Shown here one piece after another: positions 1-12,215 of a stretch of 64,000 bases of DNA. Below the pieces are notes generated by a model. That model did no database searches and was not told where the DNA came from. It saw only the letters and a program-made list of their open reading frames with translations. The DNA is taken from the NCBI GenBank assembly GCA_018697195.1, contig CM031857.1, positions 53,031,471 through 53,095,470 of the forward strand, in the 5' to 3' direction. This DNA comes from Certhia americana (taxonomy: Eukaryota; Chordata; Aves; Passeriformes; Certhiidae). Within the stretch, counting starts at the first letter, position 1, and every line of letters starts with the position of its first letter. The translations under genes and the position numbers were made by a program.

Positions 1-3000
1 CATTCAATTATTCCTTAAGGGGAGATCTTTCACCCCAAGAGTTGAAGAGGAATGTCAGTTGTGAATCTTAGGAGTATTTTGCCTTCTTGGATACTCCATT
101 TCTATTTCCTGTTCACTGTTCTACCAAAGGCTGCCACTATAAACAGAATAGATCAATAATCATTTGGATTATTTATGCTAATTATAAGAGTTGGTGGCTA
201 AACTGCATTTCCTTGCAATGTTGAATCACCTGTGATCATGAGCATGAAGCCTCTCCCACAGGACACCCAAGTACCTTCTCCAGTTCTCAAAGACAGCATG
301 TCAGAGGGCTAAGAAGCAGAGCAAAGGCTGCAGCCCCAAACTGTAGGAGGACTCACCTGGGAGCAGGGGGCCTGCTGACAAGGCACTCATCTGCTGTTTT
401 GTGACCACCAGGTGATGAGCCAGCTGCCAACAGAGGAGGCCAGTTGGCTGTCCTTTGAAAGAGGGACCAGAGAGTACAGGGGCCTGAGGGGGAAGCCAGA
501 TGTGCTGCTCAGTCCATGAGAGATGTATGAGTCCATGAGATGTGTATGCACCCAGTGCATGTACTTTTGGCATTTCTGTGATACAAACCAAGTGGAGGCA
601 AGGTACTATAAACCTTCTGAGCAGGTTTAAAGGAGTTGCTTAAGTCCTTTGAAATGTTCTTTCATCAGGAGAGGTGAATGACCTCCTTCCAGCTATCTCC
701 CTCCTCCATTTTATGGACTATATTTGATCTCAGAAACACCGGTAATGTGTGTACCTAAATGAAGGCCAGCTGAGAATGAGCTGAAGGAAGTGAGTTCTAA
801 ATGCCAACAGCAAACACCCATCTTCTTTTGCCTGACATAAAGAATGACCAAAACCCATAAATTAGTCAGGACAGCTTTGACCAAGATGCTGGGGAGAACA
901 TGGTGATGGTGGGAAAATTCATCTTGGGATGATCCCTGCGCAGAACAGCACATGAGAAGGAGGGAGTATTTGAAACACTTTGCTCTGTACTAGGTAGACA
1001 GGGAAAGTTCCAAAAGCAACCCCTCTTTGCAAAAGGACCCCGAATCCCCTAGAGAAACCAGCTTCAGCAAATGGAAATATTTTGTAGCAGAAATGCCAGT
1101 GCAGAGAATAAATAATGCTGGTGGCCACCCACTGTTAGCTTTTGGAAAATCAAAGGTTTGCCCAGCTCCTCATCTCAGAACTCATTCCTTTTGTCAGTAT
1201 TGCCACAGGTCAAACACAATGCAGGACAAGCACAAAATGGGAATTTAGTGAGCCTTTTAATATACAGAGGGATGGCACATTTGTTACCTAGAACCACTGG
1301 CTGCTAACTGTGTCATTACTTGGACTGCTTGTTCTGCCAAGTCCACACAGGTCATCAGTAGAAATGCAAACACATTTCCCTTTTTTACAGGCTTTCTTAT
1401 ATTTTGCTTCTAAGGAAAATACATTTTTCTGTCATTTTGTACCCGGAAGTTTTCCTCATACATCATCATGCAGACAAATAAACAACCTCACAATCCAGTC
1501 AGGGAGGTTAGCAGGCCTGATACTGTGCTATGTCAAACTGAGCCAGTCTTTTACATATGTTATATATTCACCTTTTCTCTGGCATCTGCATTGCACTTGG
1601 GAAAATACTCGCACGCAAAGGGATGGGCTCTGGGGAATGGAGAAACATTATCTAGCACGGGAATACTCAATTAATTTTCAGCAAGCGGCTTTTATAATAC
1701 ATAACATACACTTAACATAATACGCTTTGGTCTTGTGCCAGAGATTCTAAATGATTAGGCTGTATCAATTTACTCTTGAAACACTGATTAAAATCTCAAA
1801 ACTTTCATAGCAAATGATGCATGAACCAGAATCTGAAATGTGATGATTGAAATATTGCAATGTCACAGATTCATCACACAGCCTTTCCAAATCCACTCTC
1901 AGTTTCAGCTGGCCCCTTAAATGTTCTACTCACACATCCTAGGGATCAGCTATTTTCTCCTGTTCTGTCTCCCCTTCCCCGACCCTCTGCCTCTTGGAAA
2001 GATAATAGCCAGGCCTTAATTGAAGCAAACAGGTCATTAAAACAGCAATTTTGTAGATATTTGCAATGACAGACATTCATTCAGTGCCAAAGACAAGTAA
2101 AGAATCAAGGACTGGATATTCCATGCACATTAATTCTACCATAGACCAAATCAAAGTTAAACATCCTCCTCATTTCTTACTGTGTGAAATTTCCGTTGGG
2201 AGCAGCATTTAAACAAAGAAAACTGAAAAATAACTATTCAATTCTTGCCCTGTGAATGGTCCCCTAGCCTTGAGAGAGGTCTTAACAAACAGTGTCACAA
2301 CTTCTCCAAAGAGAAGGAAGATTCTCTTCTCCTGTTTCTTGGTGCACAGTCACAACTCATTATTTGTTGTAGATAAGAGAGGTCAAATCACCCTGATGAT
2401 TTTTACAACCTCTCTGTAGGACAACCCTCATCACAGCATCACTGAAATGCACTTAGTTCTAACTGGATCCAGAAACCCCAAGCAAAATTCCCTGCTGCAT
2501 AAAGCAGCAGATGATGTCTGTCCTAGGAACCATCGTAACAGAGATTTTGTGAAACGATACTTTAGCAGCAAGCCAACACTGTAAATCTCATATTGGGTCT
2601 CAAATGCCTGTAAAGATAAGTACACTTGGACTTCTTCAAACTGTCAGCTACAGGTCCCTTCCTTAGCTGTCAAACTGCAGTGTCTCTGGGGAGAAGCCAT
2701 GTGTGATTCAGATAGCCTGACAGTGAGGATGTCCTGAGCTGCTCTGGCAAAGGACAGCACTCACCACCCTGAAGGGAGATGTCTGAGCCTGGACTCATCC
2801 CATTTCACTTCAGGCCAAGTTTAGAGTCTTATTACATTATGCCTTTTTCCCACAGTCTGTAGAGAGAGGCACCATTAGACCCCTTGTCAACACTCAAATG
2901 AAGATGTGTTTTTGTCCCCAGTGACCCTGAAGGAAACTGCTCCTAAGTCTTCAGTTAAATGCCTAAAATGAGATGAGGTGGCCTGAACCAGGCAACAGCC

Positions 3001-6000
3001 TGGTGTAGCTGCCTCCACATGAACTGCCAATGTGCTCCAGTCCAAGTCCAGTCTTGGCAGGCTAGGACCAACATGCCAGGCCATGCCTGGCATCACACTA
3101 ACATCTAAGGACACTAGGGACTGGGACTTTGGGGAGATGACCTCTGCTCCAACCACTTTAGGGATCATGTGAAGCAGGGAGAAGTCAGAGGGAGAAGCAC
3201 ATCATCGTTTCAAGGTGCAGAGTAGATGCCTGACTACACCCAGTGGCTGTCCCCTGAGGGCTTCCCTCCTCCCAGCTGGCAGTGCTCTCTGCTGTGCTTT
3301 TGGCACTCTTGAACCATGTCCGGGAGCTTTCCTGGTCCATCACACACCACCATTAGGGGACAACTTCTGTGTTCTTTTCAGAGCTTTTACTCTGCTCCAG
3401 CTAAAACAGTATGTATGCAAGGACGAAAAAAAAAACCAACTGAATGAGATCATTTTTCTCTTCTCATCTCAGACATTCAGCCTGCTAGCCAGGGTTACTG
3501 GAATAAAGCAGGGAAGCTCTTTTTCCATAGCAAGCCATCTGGTTGACATAGACTCACACTGATGCTAATCTGTTGGTTTCTTTCTTTTTATTATTTTTTT
3601 TTCCTGAGGAACACTTCATCTGCAGCTGTAAATTCAGACCTGCTCCCTCTGTGTGCAGAGCATTCATTTTGCACACGTATTTATTACCACATTATGCCCC
3701 ATTGTAGGTGTCAGGAAATCATTGTTATCCTTGGTGTGTCTACGTTGTTCTAATGTCAGGGATGTACTTTCAAATGGAAATTAAGCAATTATGTTTCACA
3801 TGGGGAAACCTGACAGATGCATAGATTTTTACACCACTGGCAATGTTGCTGTCACAAAAGCAGACATTGTTCTCAGTGGACTGCCAAAGAAATATAATGT
3901 ATTTCAGGAACAAAGTGGGAGAGGGAGGGGAGCAAGAAGGGGGAATGTGGGGTAATTAACTGTGTGATTTGAGTTCATAGATCATGGAGCTGTTTAACTT
4001 CAAAATGCAGAAGCGACATGACAATGAGGCTACTTAACTCATCCTTGAAAAGGGGGTTTCCAGTAGCCTTTTAAAACACAAATAAATGCTTTCAACACTA
4101 TCTTCAACTCGTGGTTAAACCACTGGTTAGTGCTACTTCATGTTCACTATTTGTAGTGCTTATTTAGGAATTGGTGTAATTAGCTGCTAAGACAAGTGCT
4201 GTAGGAGCAAAGAGCCATGCTGGTTCCCAGTTACTGAACATCAACCCTCTAGCTGAGTTGGCTGAGTGGCGTCCCTGGGACAGGGAGCTGGGGAATCCTT
4301 CACCTGGTGAGGAATGCGTGCTGCAGGTTGGTTCCATACATCCTCTAGGGAAGGGAATGTTCTGCTCGTCCCCCCGTGCCTCTGTTGTTGCAATGCAGGG
4401 CCCATCTGGAGCCTTGTGAAGCACAACCCGCCTTCCCTCCTTCTCCTCCCACCTCCCCCCAGCTATTTTTGGTTTGTTGCAGGCTTTATTCAGCAGCCTT
4501 TTGTGTAACTCTCCTCTGCCCTTGGTCATTAGCTTCATACTACTCCCTCGGGTGTAATAGACCAACAGCAGTCCAAAGCAAGCAGCCAGTGAGCTCAGGC
4601 TGTACTCATGCCCAGTTGAAAGCAATGGAAATCTGGGACCCAAGGAAGAGAATATCTTAAAAAAATTAGGTATTTTAAAATATTTGAATCAAATCCTCAC
4701 ATTTTACAAAAAGGTCTGTTAAGAAGCACAACAGTGTACATCATAAACCAAGCCTTCACTTAAATGGATTACTAGAAAACATCAAAAAGCACTTAGGACT
4801 CTTCAAGGAGAATTTATTTGCTTCATGGATATTTTAGATGGGTAAATCCTATAGCACTGATTAAAACAAAATACTTACAATTGAGATTAAGAGGAATAAC
4901 TAATGATCAAGACTTCTGTAAGCCAAGAGCTGCATGAAGATGGCTGAGAAAATGGCTGTTGCCTCAAGGAGCTCATAGCAAAATACAAAGTACCACAAAA
5001 CCACTGACATGGGGGAAAAGTAGAAATTTCTGTCCTTCCTCCCCTTCATGAGGCAAAACAGATATATTTATCATATCAAGTTTCAGTGGAGTTTTGGAGC
5101 AAGGGAAGAAGTGTAACTAGATTTTCAGATTTCAGGGCTTTTAAGCTCCTCCTCTGGCCATTCAGGTCACCTTTACCTATGTGAGAGGGAATAAAGCCCA
5201 CAGATGTTTGCTTAGGTCCAGCTGGCTGCAGATATCCTTTGTCTGCTGCTCCTACAGATGCAGAGCAGAAACACTTGTTGACACCTGGACACTTCTGCTG
5301 AACATGAGACCCTACCCCATCTCCACAGTTCAAGAAGGATCAGTGGGTAATTGTGCCTACTGCTATAGCTCTCAGGCTGGGAAGCAGTGTTGATGTCATT
5401 TGCTTCAGGACATGAACCCTTCTTTCCCGTCTTCCACCTCTTCCTGCCCACTCACCAACCCTGGTCGCAGGCTCTAGTTTTAATTTTTTTTTTTTCCTGG
5501 CTCCCCAGGGAAAGCATCTCTTCCTCATTAAGACACACCACTCTTCATTCTTCTTCCTGTCTCATTTATTTGTTTCTCTATCTCCTGCAGAAGGTAAATC
5601 ATATGAGACATGGAAGCGCTGCTTGGTGAGATTGAAGATCACTGGACAAACAAGTGCTGCTCTAACACCAACAGATTAATACCACATAGTTTTGTCAATG
5701 AGAGAGAAAAATCAGTGTCCCACAGATCAAGTGGGAAAAATGAACTAACAGACACAAATTATAGAGCTCCCTGTAGGTGCAGAAGGGGAATCAGTATAAA
5801 CATCAACTGGGCTTCTGTCAAGCAAGGCTGGGGTGGAGGGACACATGACCTTTTTTGTCCCTCTACAAATACATCTTTTACAGCAACTTGGGAAAATATC
5901 CAAAATGTTTCTTAGGAATACTTGCAGCTGGCAGGGTGATGAAGGAGGTAAACAAATTAGTGACAGTGTCAGGACAGTGGGTCACAAGCTACCCATGAAG

Positions 6001-7280
6001 CACCGACAAACCCTGGTGAAAAGAGCACAAGCCATTCCAGGAAGCAATGGATGCGAGAAAAAGGCATGAAGTGGGCTCAGTGTACTACTGAAGGGCCATC
6101 CTCACCATCCACAATACTGTAGCCAATAGGGAGAATGTGATTCTTGGATACTAAACACTAAAATCATTAGTAGGATCCAGATTATGAATGAAAGACTCCA
6201 ATCTATTTAACTTTCCCCCCTGAAAAGTGACAGCTTGGGGTACAGTGGTTATATTCTCCATCTCACAAAGGAGGAAGAAAGCAAGCCCATCTCTTCCATA
6301 GAGGAGCTCCATACATACAAAAGGCTCCTTCACATAGACTAATAATTCCTCTCTGCATCTTCCCTGCTTTGTTCCTGAGCTTCTATCAGTCCGTCACAAC
6401 TTTCCACTTGGGCAAAATCTCCACTTTGTCAGACGGATCCCACCTGTTCCTGAAAGATCTCAGTCCTCAGACAATACCTGACTCCCGTTGGCACCAGATG
6501 TGCAGCTAGGTGTTTACCAATTGAAGATCTGTTCCTTCCCAAGCCCTTCCCTTCACTCATGGAGACCAGGTGTTGCGAGCCTAATGGCTTAGGTTATGCC
6601 AACCAAAAACCACACTGTTTATGCACATTGTTAGTTTAAGCTCAGTGCTTCCAAACCCCAGGACAGAATTCAGATACACAGCTCCCTTTCTGCCCAATAG
6701 GATTTGTGTGGTTATGCTTTGGCAGAGTTGAAAATACTCACACACACATGGAACAGAACACATGGACACAAGTATGAGGACATCTGAAAATGTCACTGTT
6801 TGTAGTTATTCTGTAAGCCCACTGGGACAGATACCTCATCTCTCAGTGGCTTCAAAGCCAAGTAGGACTCTTTTGTACACTGTAAAAATAAACAGTTTTC
6901 TATGAAGAACTGCTGAAAAAGGCCCTGGCAAACTGCACCAAGAATCTTTCTGATCCTTAAAAGTGCTACTGGAAAACTCATTTCTATGGTGGTTTTCTCT
7001 TAAAAGGGTTCAGTAACATTTTCTTCTGGTCATGGAGTAGCATGTCCATTCTAATGAGTTACTGCTTTTTAGTAGTTGCCTGCTACCTAGTGGTTTACAC
7101 ATACCACTGGCTCAAGTAAAGAAGAACATTTAAAGCACTCTTCCAGACAAAATGAGAGCATGGAAAAGTGCTGAACCATGGTTCTCTTTACTTCCCTGTG
7201 CTATTCAAGCTCTTTCTTCTCTCTGCCATTCCTTCCTCTCTGCCCTTCCTACCTCTACTCCTTTATTTCCAATCTTACCA
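1..7280. other. Non-coding sequence, no supported gene
   Basis: AT-rich vertebrate sequence. All open frames are short, and none shows recognisable protein content or flanking splice sites in a consistent phase. In human the neighbour beyond the RNASEH2B 3' end is GUCY1B2, arranged convergently. I looked for plus-strand guanylate cyclase peptide blocks here and did not recognise any. Confidence 0.5.
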
Positions 7281-7441
7281 GAGTAACAGAATTGTTGGAG
7301 TTGGAAGTGCCCTCTGGAGATCACTTAGTCCTACTTCCCTGCCCAAGCAGGGTCACTTGGAGCAGATTACACAGGCACGCATCCAGGTGGGTTTTGAATA
7401 TCTCCAAAGCAGGAGACTCCACAACCTTCCAGGGCAGCCTT
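7281..7441 (-). mobile_element. CR1 LINE 3' fragment
   Basis: The plus strand shows the reverse complement of the avian CR1 3' region: the GTTGGAGTTGGAAG block, GGAGATCA, then GGGTCACTTGGAGCAG and AGGAGACTCCACAACC. The fragment is truncated at its 5' end, as is usual for CR1. It is clearly diverged, so probably old. Confidence 0.85.
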
Positions 7442-7738
7442 TGAGCCTTTTTTCCCCACATATTTTTCTGCAAAAAACCACCCCAAACAAACCAACAGCA
7501 AAACCCTCTGATCTCTTGGCCCATGCCACTACTCACTAACTAATAGTCCTGGAAGGGAAACACTAAAGTCAGGCATATGCATACAGGGACAACTTGCTTA
7601 GGAAATAAAAACCACAGCCAATAATCCTCTCTGAGATCTCCTCTCTGCCAAAGCTGCACTCTCTAACCAATGGCCTGGGCATAAGGTACTTAGCTCTCAA
7701 TCTTGTTACAATTCTGTGGTGGCACATCCATTACAGAT

Positions 7739-8012
7739 TTCACAGAATTATAGAACAGCCCATCTTGGAAGGGGCTTCAAAATTTCATCTGGTGCAATCA
7801 TTAATGGAAAAAGAGCCTAGATGAGATTATCTAGCACACTGTCCATCTGCATCTTGAAAACCTCCAGTGATGGGGACTCTACCACAACACATGAAAGGTT
7901 GTTCCAGTGAATGATTGTTCCTTATGTAAACAATTTCTTTCTATGTCAAGACAAAAGCTCTCCCAGTGCAACTTATACTCATTGCCCCTTGTCTTTTCCA
8001 CGCAACTTCACA
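7739..8012 (-). mobile_element. Older CR1 LINE 3' fragment
   Basis: Begins ACAGAATTATAGAACAG and continues through CTTGGAAGGGGCTTC, TTGAAAACCTCCAGTGATGG and TGCCCCTTGTCTTTTCC, a diverged copy of the CR1 3' end read in antisense. It lies 300 bp from another CR1 fragment in the same orientation but covers an overlapping part of the consensus, so it is a separate insertion. Confidence 0.82.
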
Positions 8013-10247
8013 GGAAGACAGCCACAACTCTCTTTTGGGAATGTATCTCTACAGCACCAATAACTTGATGCAAGTGGCACTCACTCACTAGGAGACTACA
8101 GGCACTGGTGGCACCAAGATACTTTGAAATACAAGGAAGAGTGTGGTCCAGTGGCTGCACCATCAAGAGATGATGGGACATGACACTGGGGGAAGGAATT
8201 GAAGTCAGAAGGGTGAAACATATAAAGACTTGCAGACACCACACAAGTTGTCGAGTGCCATCTGCTGCTGTCTGGAAATATGTGAGCTCTGCAAAGGGCA
8301 TGACATTTGTGGGTCTACCTCATATGGAAGAAACATCAGGATTGAGCTCAGTGCCGCTGCATCTGCATCTGGAGAAAAGGTGCTGATAACAGCAGCCCAA
8401 TCTCATTTATCCAGTGTGCCCACTCAGGTGGCACCAGATCCTTCACAAGGCCATAGCATGACTGGTGTAATAAAGGTAGAGAAATTCAGCAGAAATTAAG
8501 TCTTTTTTATTTGCACCAGCATTGCTGTCACCTTCTTCGTGTCCAGCCTCTTTTCGGTCTTTTCCCACATTCACTTCATCATTCCTTTTCCACTATTTCT
8601 GTCCTCACTGCCTACTTTTTCCTTCATTTTCAACATCACCCTTTTATTTGAGCTAGCGTTGCTGCCTTCCTCTTCATTTCCACCCTCACTGCTGTCTCTC
8701 TAACCTTTCTGCTCAGCTTCTCCAGCATAGCATTAACTACAAGAGAAGAAGATACGTCAAGTTGGGTTTTTTTTTCACTTTCATCCTTACTGAATCAACT
8801 CTGAACTGTTTTGGAAGAACCTGTAACAATGCCAGCTTGCACAAGGAATTCAAGAGGAAGTGGTGATTATTCCATTCACAGCTAGGGCTGCAGAGAGCTT
8901 TGATTTTGGCTGTCTCCATGAATGTGGGTTCCTCTTCTGAAACAGTTTGCTCAGTTGGCCTGAAGTCAAGGGGAAATAGGGCTATAACAAATTATCATCT
9001 TCTGAAAAAGATTCAGGTCCTCAGATTGAAAAGAGAAAGGGTGAACAAAACAATAACCATAATCCCAAACCAGAAGCCAAATTCTAAAGCAGAACTTTTC
9101 ACCTTCCTATTAGCTCCCCCTTTTAAAAACTGATGAGCCTCACTGGGGCATTGTTTTACCTGACAAACAATTGCTCGCTTTGCCACTATCTCAGGGCATG
9201 CAGTGCATTTTAAAAGGGAGTTTTGGAAAAAATAGGGCAATTTGCAATGTGACAGACCCTGAAAGACAACAGCTGTGCACAGAGAGGGTACTAGAGAGTT
9301 CAGCTTGGACAGTTGAGCTATAGAAGATCTTTAAGAATGTAAAGCATTGTGCTGCTTTCCTTAGTCTTTGCAATGCCTTGCAAGATGACTTCATTGATCT
9401 AGGAAGAGTAAATGCTACTTCATATTTAAATAGATGCTGCCCTATTGCTTCATCGTTAGCACTGGTACTTCTCTTTGTTCAGACAGGTGTTGGTGAGTGA
9501 TGGGTACATGAAATGGTACAAACCTTACTTCTTTTCCTGTTTGGTTTAATTAATACCAATAAACCAACTTGACAGCCAAATAAAATACCCATCACCTTTG
9601 CTTTGCCACTTGTTGTCTGGATTTTATAAATGAAATGGCTGTAACTATCCTAACAGCCTTGAAGCCTCATGTCAGCACTTAGAATATCTGGGTGACACCG
9701 GGATAATATTTTGGCAGAGGAAAAGCTCTTCCTGTGTGCTTTATTAAATATCTGCTATTAAAAAAACATGGAAAATAATTGTTTATCAGTTCCACGCCAG
9801 TTTGTAATGGAGCACCTATATATCACATATGTGATGGCGAAGAATGCAAAATATGTAAAAAGTTACAAAAATAATCACATCATTCTCTTCACCTCCACTC
9901 TCTTCATCCCACCATCACTCAAAAGATTCACCATCATGTTCATGGAAACGAATATACCCAGATAATGTAGGCCAGCAACTACAGTTGCACAGAGATGGGT
10001 TCTCTTTACAACACCTGTACAGTAAGGTCTTCAGGGATCAGCCTGATTGCATCACTGAATCTGTTTTAATGAACTTTTAGATTTGTATTTTTATCAGGAT
10101 TCATTATTTTCTTCAACTCAGTCCAAGATTACTGACTACTCTGTGGAAGGTAACAGCATCAGTAGCCTGACGGCACTACATTTTTCTTCGCATTTCTCTG
10201 TGATACTAGTGAAGAAATAATCAACAAATTATTCCAAAGGCATTTAT
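8013..10247. other. Non-coding sequence, nothing recognised
   Basis: AT-rich, with a pyrimidine-rich stretch at about 8500-8720. No exon, RNA gene or repeat family is identified. Confidence 0.5.
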
Positions 10248-12182
10248 TTTCTTGTATATGAATTAAAAATAGAATCTTACAAAAATATGGAACAACATAC
10301 TGAAATGTATAATCTTAATTTACACATCAAGCATTTTTTAATGTAAGCTAGAAAAATAGAAATTTCATTTTGGACCCATATAATATTCTTGCAGTATTCC
10401 TAAAAGCAATGTTAAAATAAATATTTTTTTTTTTTCAAAAGGGAAAGTGCACATTGCTTCACCAAACTAACAAAAAATAATTGAGTGCAAATTCCTAAAA
10501 CAGGCATTCAGATTACATTTCCTTTCATATATGATTTCTAAACAGTTAACAGTTCAGGTTTTTCATATTCTGAATCAGAGATGAACAGAATCAGTTGAAA
10601 AGAAAGTTGAATAAGCTATTGCCTCTGTCCTGGAATTTAGTTTTCAGCAAAGTCATAATAAACTGTTTTTGGAGCTCTTCTTTACTCAAAGTTAGGCAAG
10701 ATTTGCTAGAGCTGATGTAAAATATTTCTTTATGTTTTATCTAGAACACTTCAAATACATTAGGCTTACCAAGCATTTTGGTCATTTGCTGTAGGCATCT
10801 GTGAACTGGGGTCACAACTGGAATTTACAGAAGTAAACATTCATTCTGTTCAAAATCCTGTCAATTATTAAATTACAAAAGTTCTGCAGTGAAAATTTAT
10901 ATATTAATAATAGTTTGATATACAGGTATTTAAGTTAACAACATCACACTGCATATGACACAAACCACTTCAGGATCTCATTAGCATCCACTTTCCACAC
11001 ATTTTATGTAGACTTAGCCCGACATTTTGGTTGAAGCTCACTCCACAGAAAGTGTCACTTACATTAATAAAAAAAGGATAATTAGTTGTTTGTTTTTTTT
11101 TTTTTTTTTAAATCTGAAGAATTACATAGGTTTTGGTTTAGTTCTTAACACAAAAAGTACATGTTACTTTATACATCTTTGTTGGCTTCAATCTCTTAGA
11201 ATAAAAGAAGTAAAATAAAATACAGCTTTTCCGTCTGCCCTTCTGAACACACAACCTACCCGAAGCTTTAGCACTTGAGTCAGACTGTCCACACAACCTA
11301 GGTGTGAGCTAGGTGACACCTTCTGCAAAACAGGTCAGCACTGGACATAATAGTGTAAATCAAACTCAGGGAAATTATTTTTTAAAATGTAAATGTCCTA
11401 AAAAGAGTCAACATTGTTGTATTTCCATTTTGGTTGATTTTATGATTGAACGTGGTACTTCTCATCCAAAAAGGCCGGTTTTGAATTTGGATAGATTTTG
11501 AAAAATAAGAAAATTGCATAGAACATTCTATACAAACATATTTTCCTATACAGCTTCTAAAACTTGTAACTATGGTCACTAAAAGCATACATGCTATTAA
11601 AAAAATGAGTACAAAAAAATTTCATAGAAAATCAAGTATTTAAGACTTGGTCAAGGATGCAGTTGGTCCGACCTTGCAAAATACTTGGGCAGGTGCTTAA
11701 TTTTAAGCATATGAGTCATTGTGCCAAGAGAGATTTTATGGTGTACACTAATGCACAAATATTAGACTGGCTCTTCCACTTCAAGATAAGCATGGACGTA
11801 AGTGCTTTGCTGGATATGGATCAGGATGCTCAGCACCTAACAGGGCTTCAGGCACCGATCCAGCAAAGCACTTACCCACATGAACAACACGGCTGACTTT
11901 GGGATCACTGCTCATGTGCTTAACATTAGGCATGCTCGTAAGTGCTTTCCTGGAAGGGCCCGATAGACCAATCCTGTGTAAGCTATAAAATTTGAAGCAG
12001 TGTACGTTTAACGCACCGCATATTTAACAATGCTAATCTGCTGAGATTTGCTTTTTCTTGGAACAGGGCATGTCCGATGTCAAGCATTTATTTTTCAGAA
12101 AGTGCGTAAAAAAAGCTTTCAAAAGCAGCTTTGTGATTATGGCAAGTTACAATAATATAAGCGAAGTCTCCTTATGCTCCTT
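10248..12182 (-). other. Possible long 3' UTR of a minus-strand transcript
   Basis: About 1.9 kb of AT-rich sequence following the candidate terminal exon, closed by AATAAA at 10253-10248 with a TGTTG-containing downstream stretch. It contains an 18-bp-arm inverted repeat at 11798-11875 that belongs to an ancient dispersed repeat. The transcript assignment is inference only. Confidence 0.2.
11655..11970. repeat. Ancient palindromic dispersed repeat with 18-bp hairpin arms
   Basis: Arms 11798-11815 and 11858-11875 are perfect reverse complements (core AGTGCTTTGCTGGAT). Related words recur nearby: GCAGGTGCTTAATTTTAAGC at about 11690 and CGTAAGTGCTTTCCTGG at about 11937. This vocabulary resembles an old palindromic interspersed repeat I associate with bird, turtle and crocodile genomes. 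I do not know its formal family name. Confidence 0.55.
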
Positions 12183-12215
12183 TCATTCCTTCTTTGCACG
12201 TCTTTTCCCAGGCAT
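12183..12215 (-). CDS. Candidate alternative terminal exon (hypothetical)
   Basis: On the minus strand a strong acceptor, CTCTTTCCTTTGTAG, is followed directly by a frame reading MPGKRRAKKE and then TGA at 12185-12183. RNASEH2B exon 10 ends in phase 0, so splicing from it would stay in frame and add this Lys/Arg-rich tail in place of the PIP-box exon. There is no homology evidence. It may be a chance acceptor, or belong to an unknown minus-strand transcript with other exons in 12216-14839. Confidence 0.2.
   Translation of the reverse strand: MPGKRRAKKE

Noticed and set aside
4164..4643. 159-codon minus-strand open frame
   Set aside because: No recognisable motif and overlapped by equally long frames on the other strand; no splice or promoter context.
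1..10247. GUCY1B2 exons expected by human synteny
   Set aside because: No cyclase or heme-domain peptide block could be recognised on either strand, so the gene is not called.
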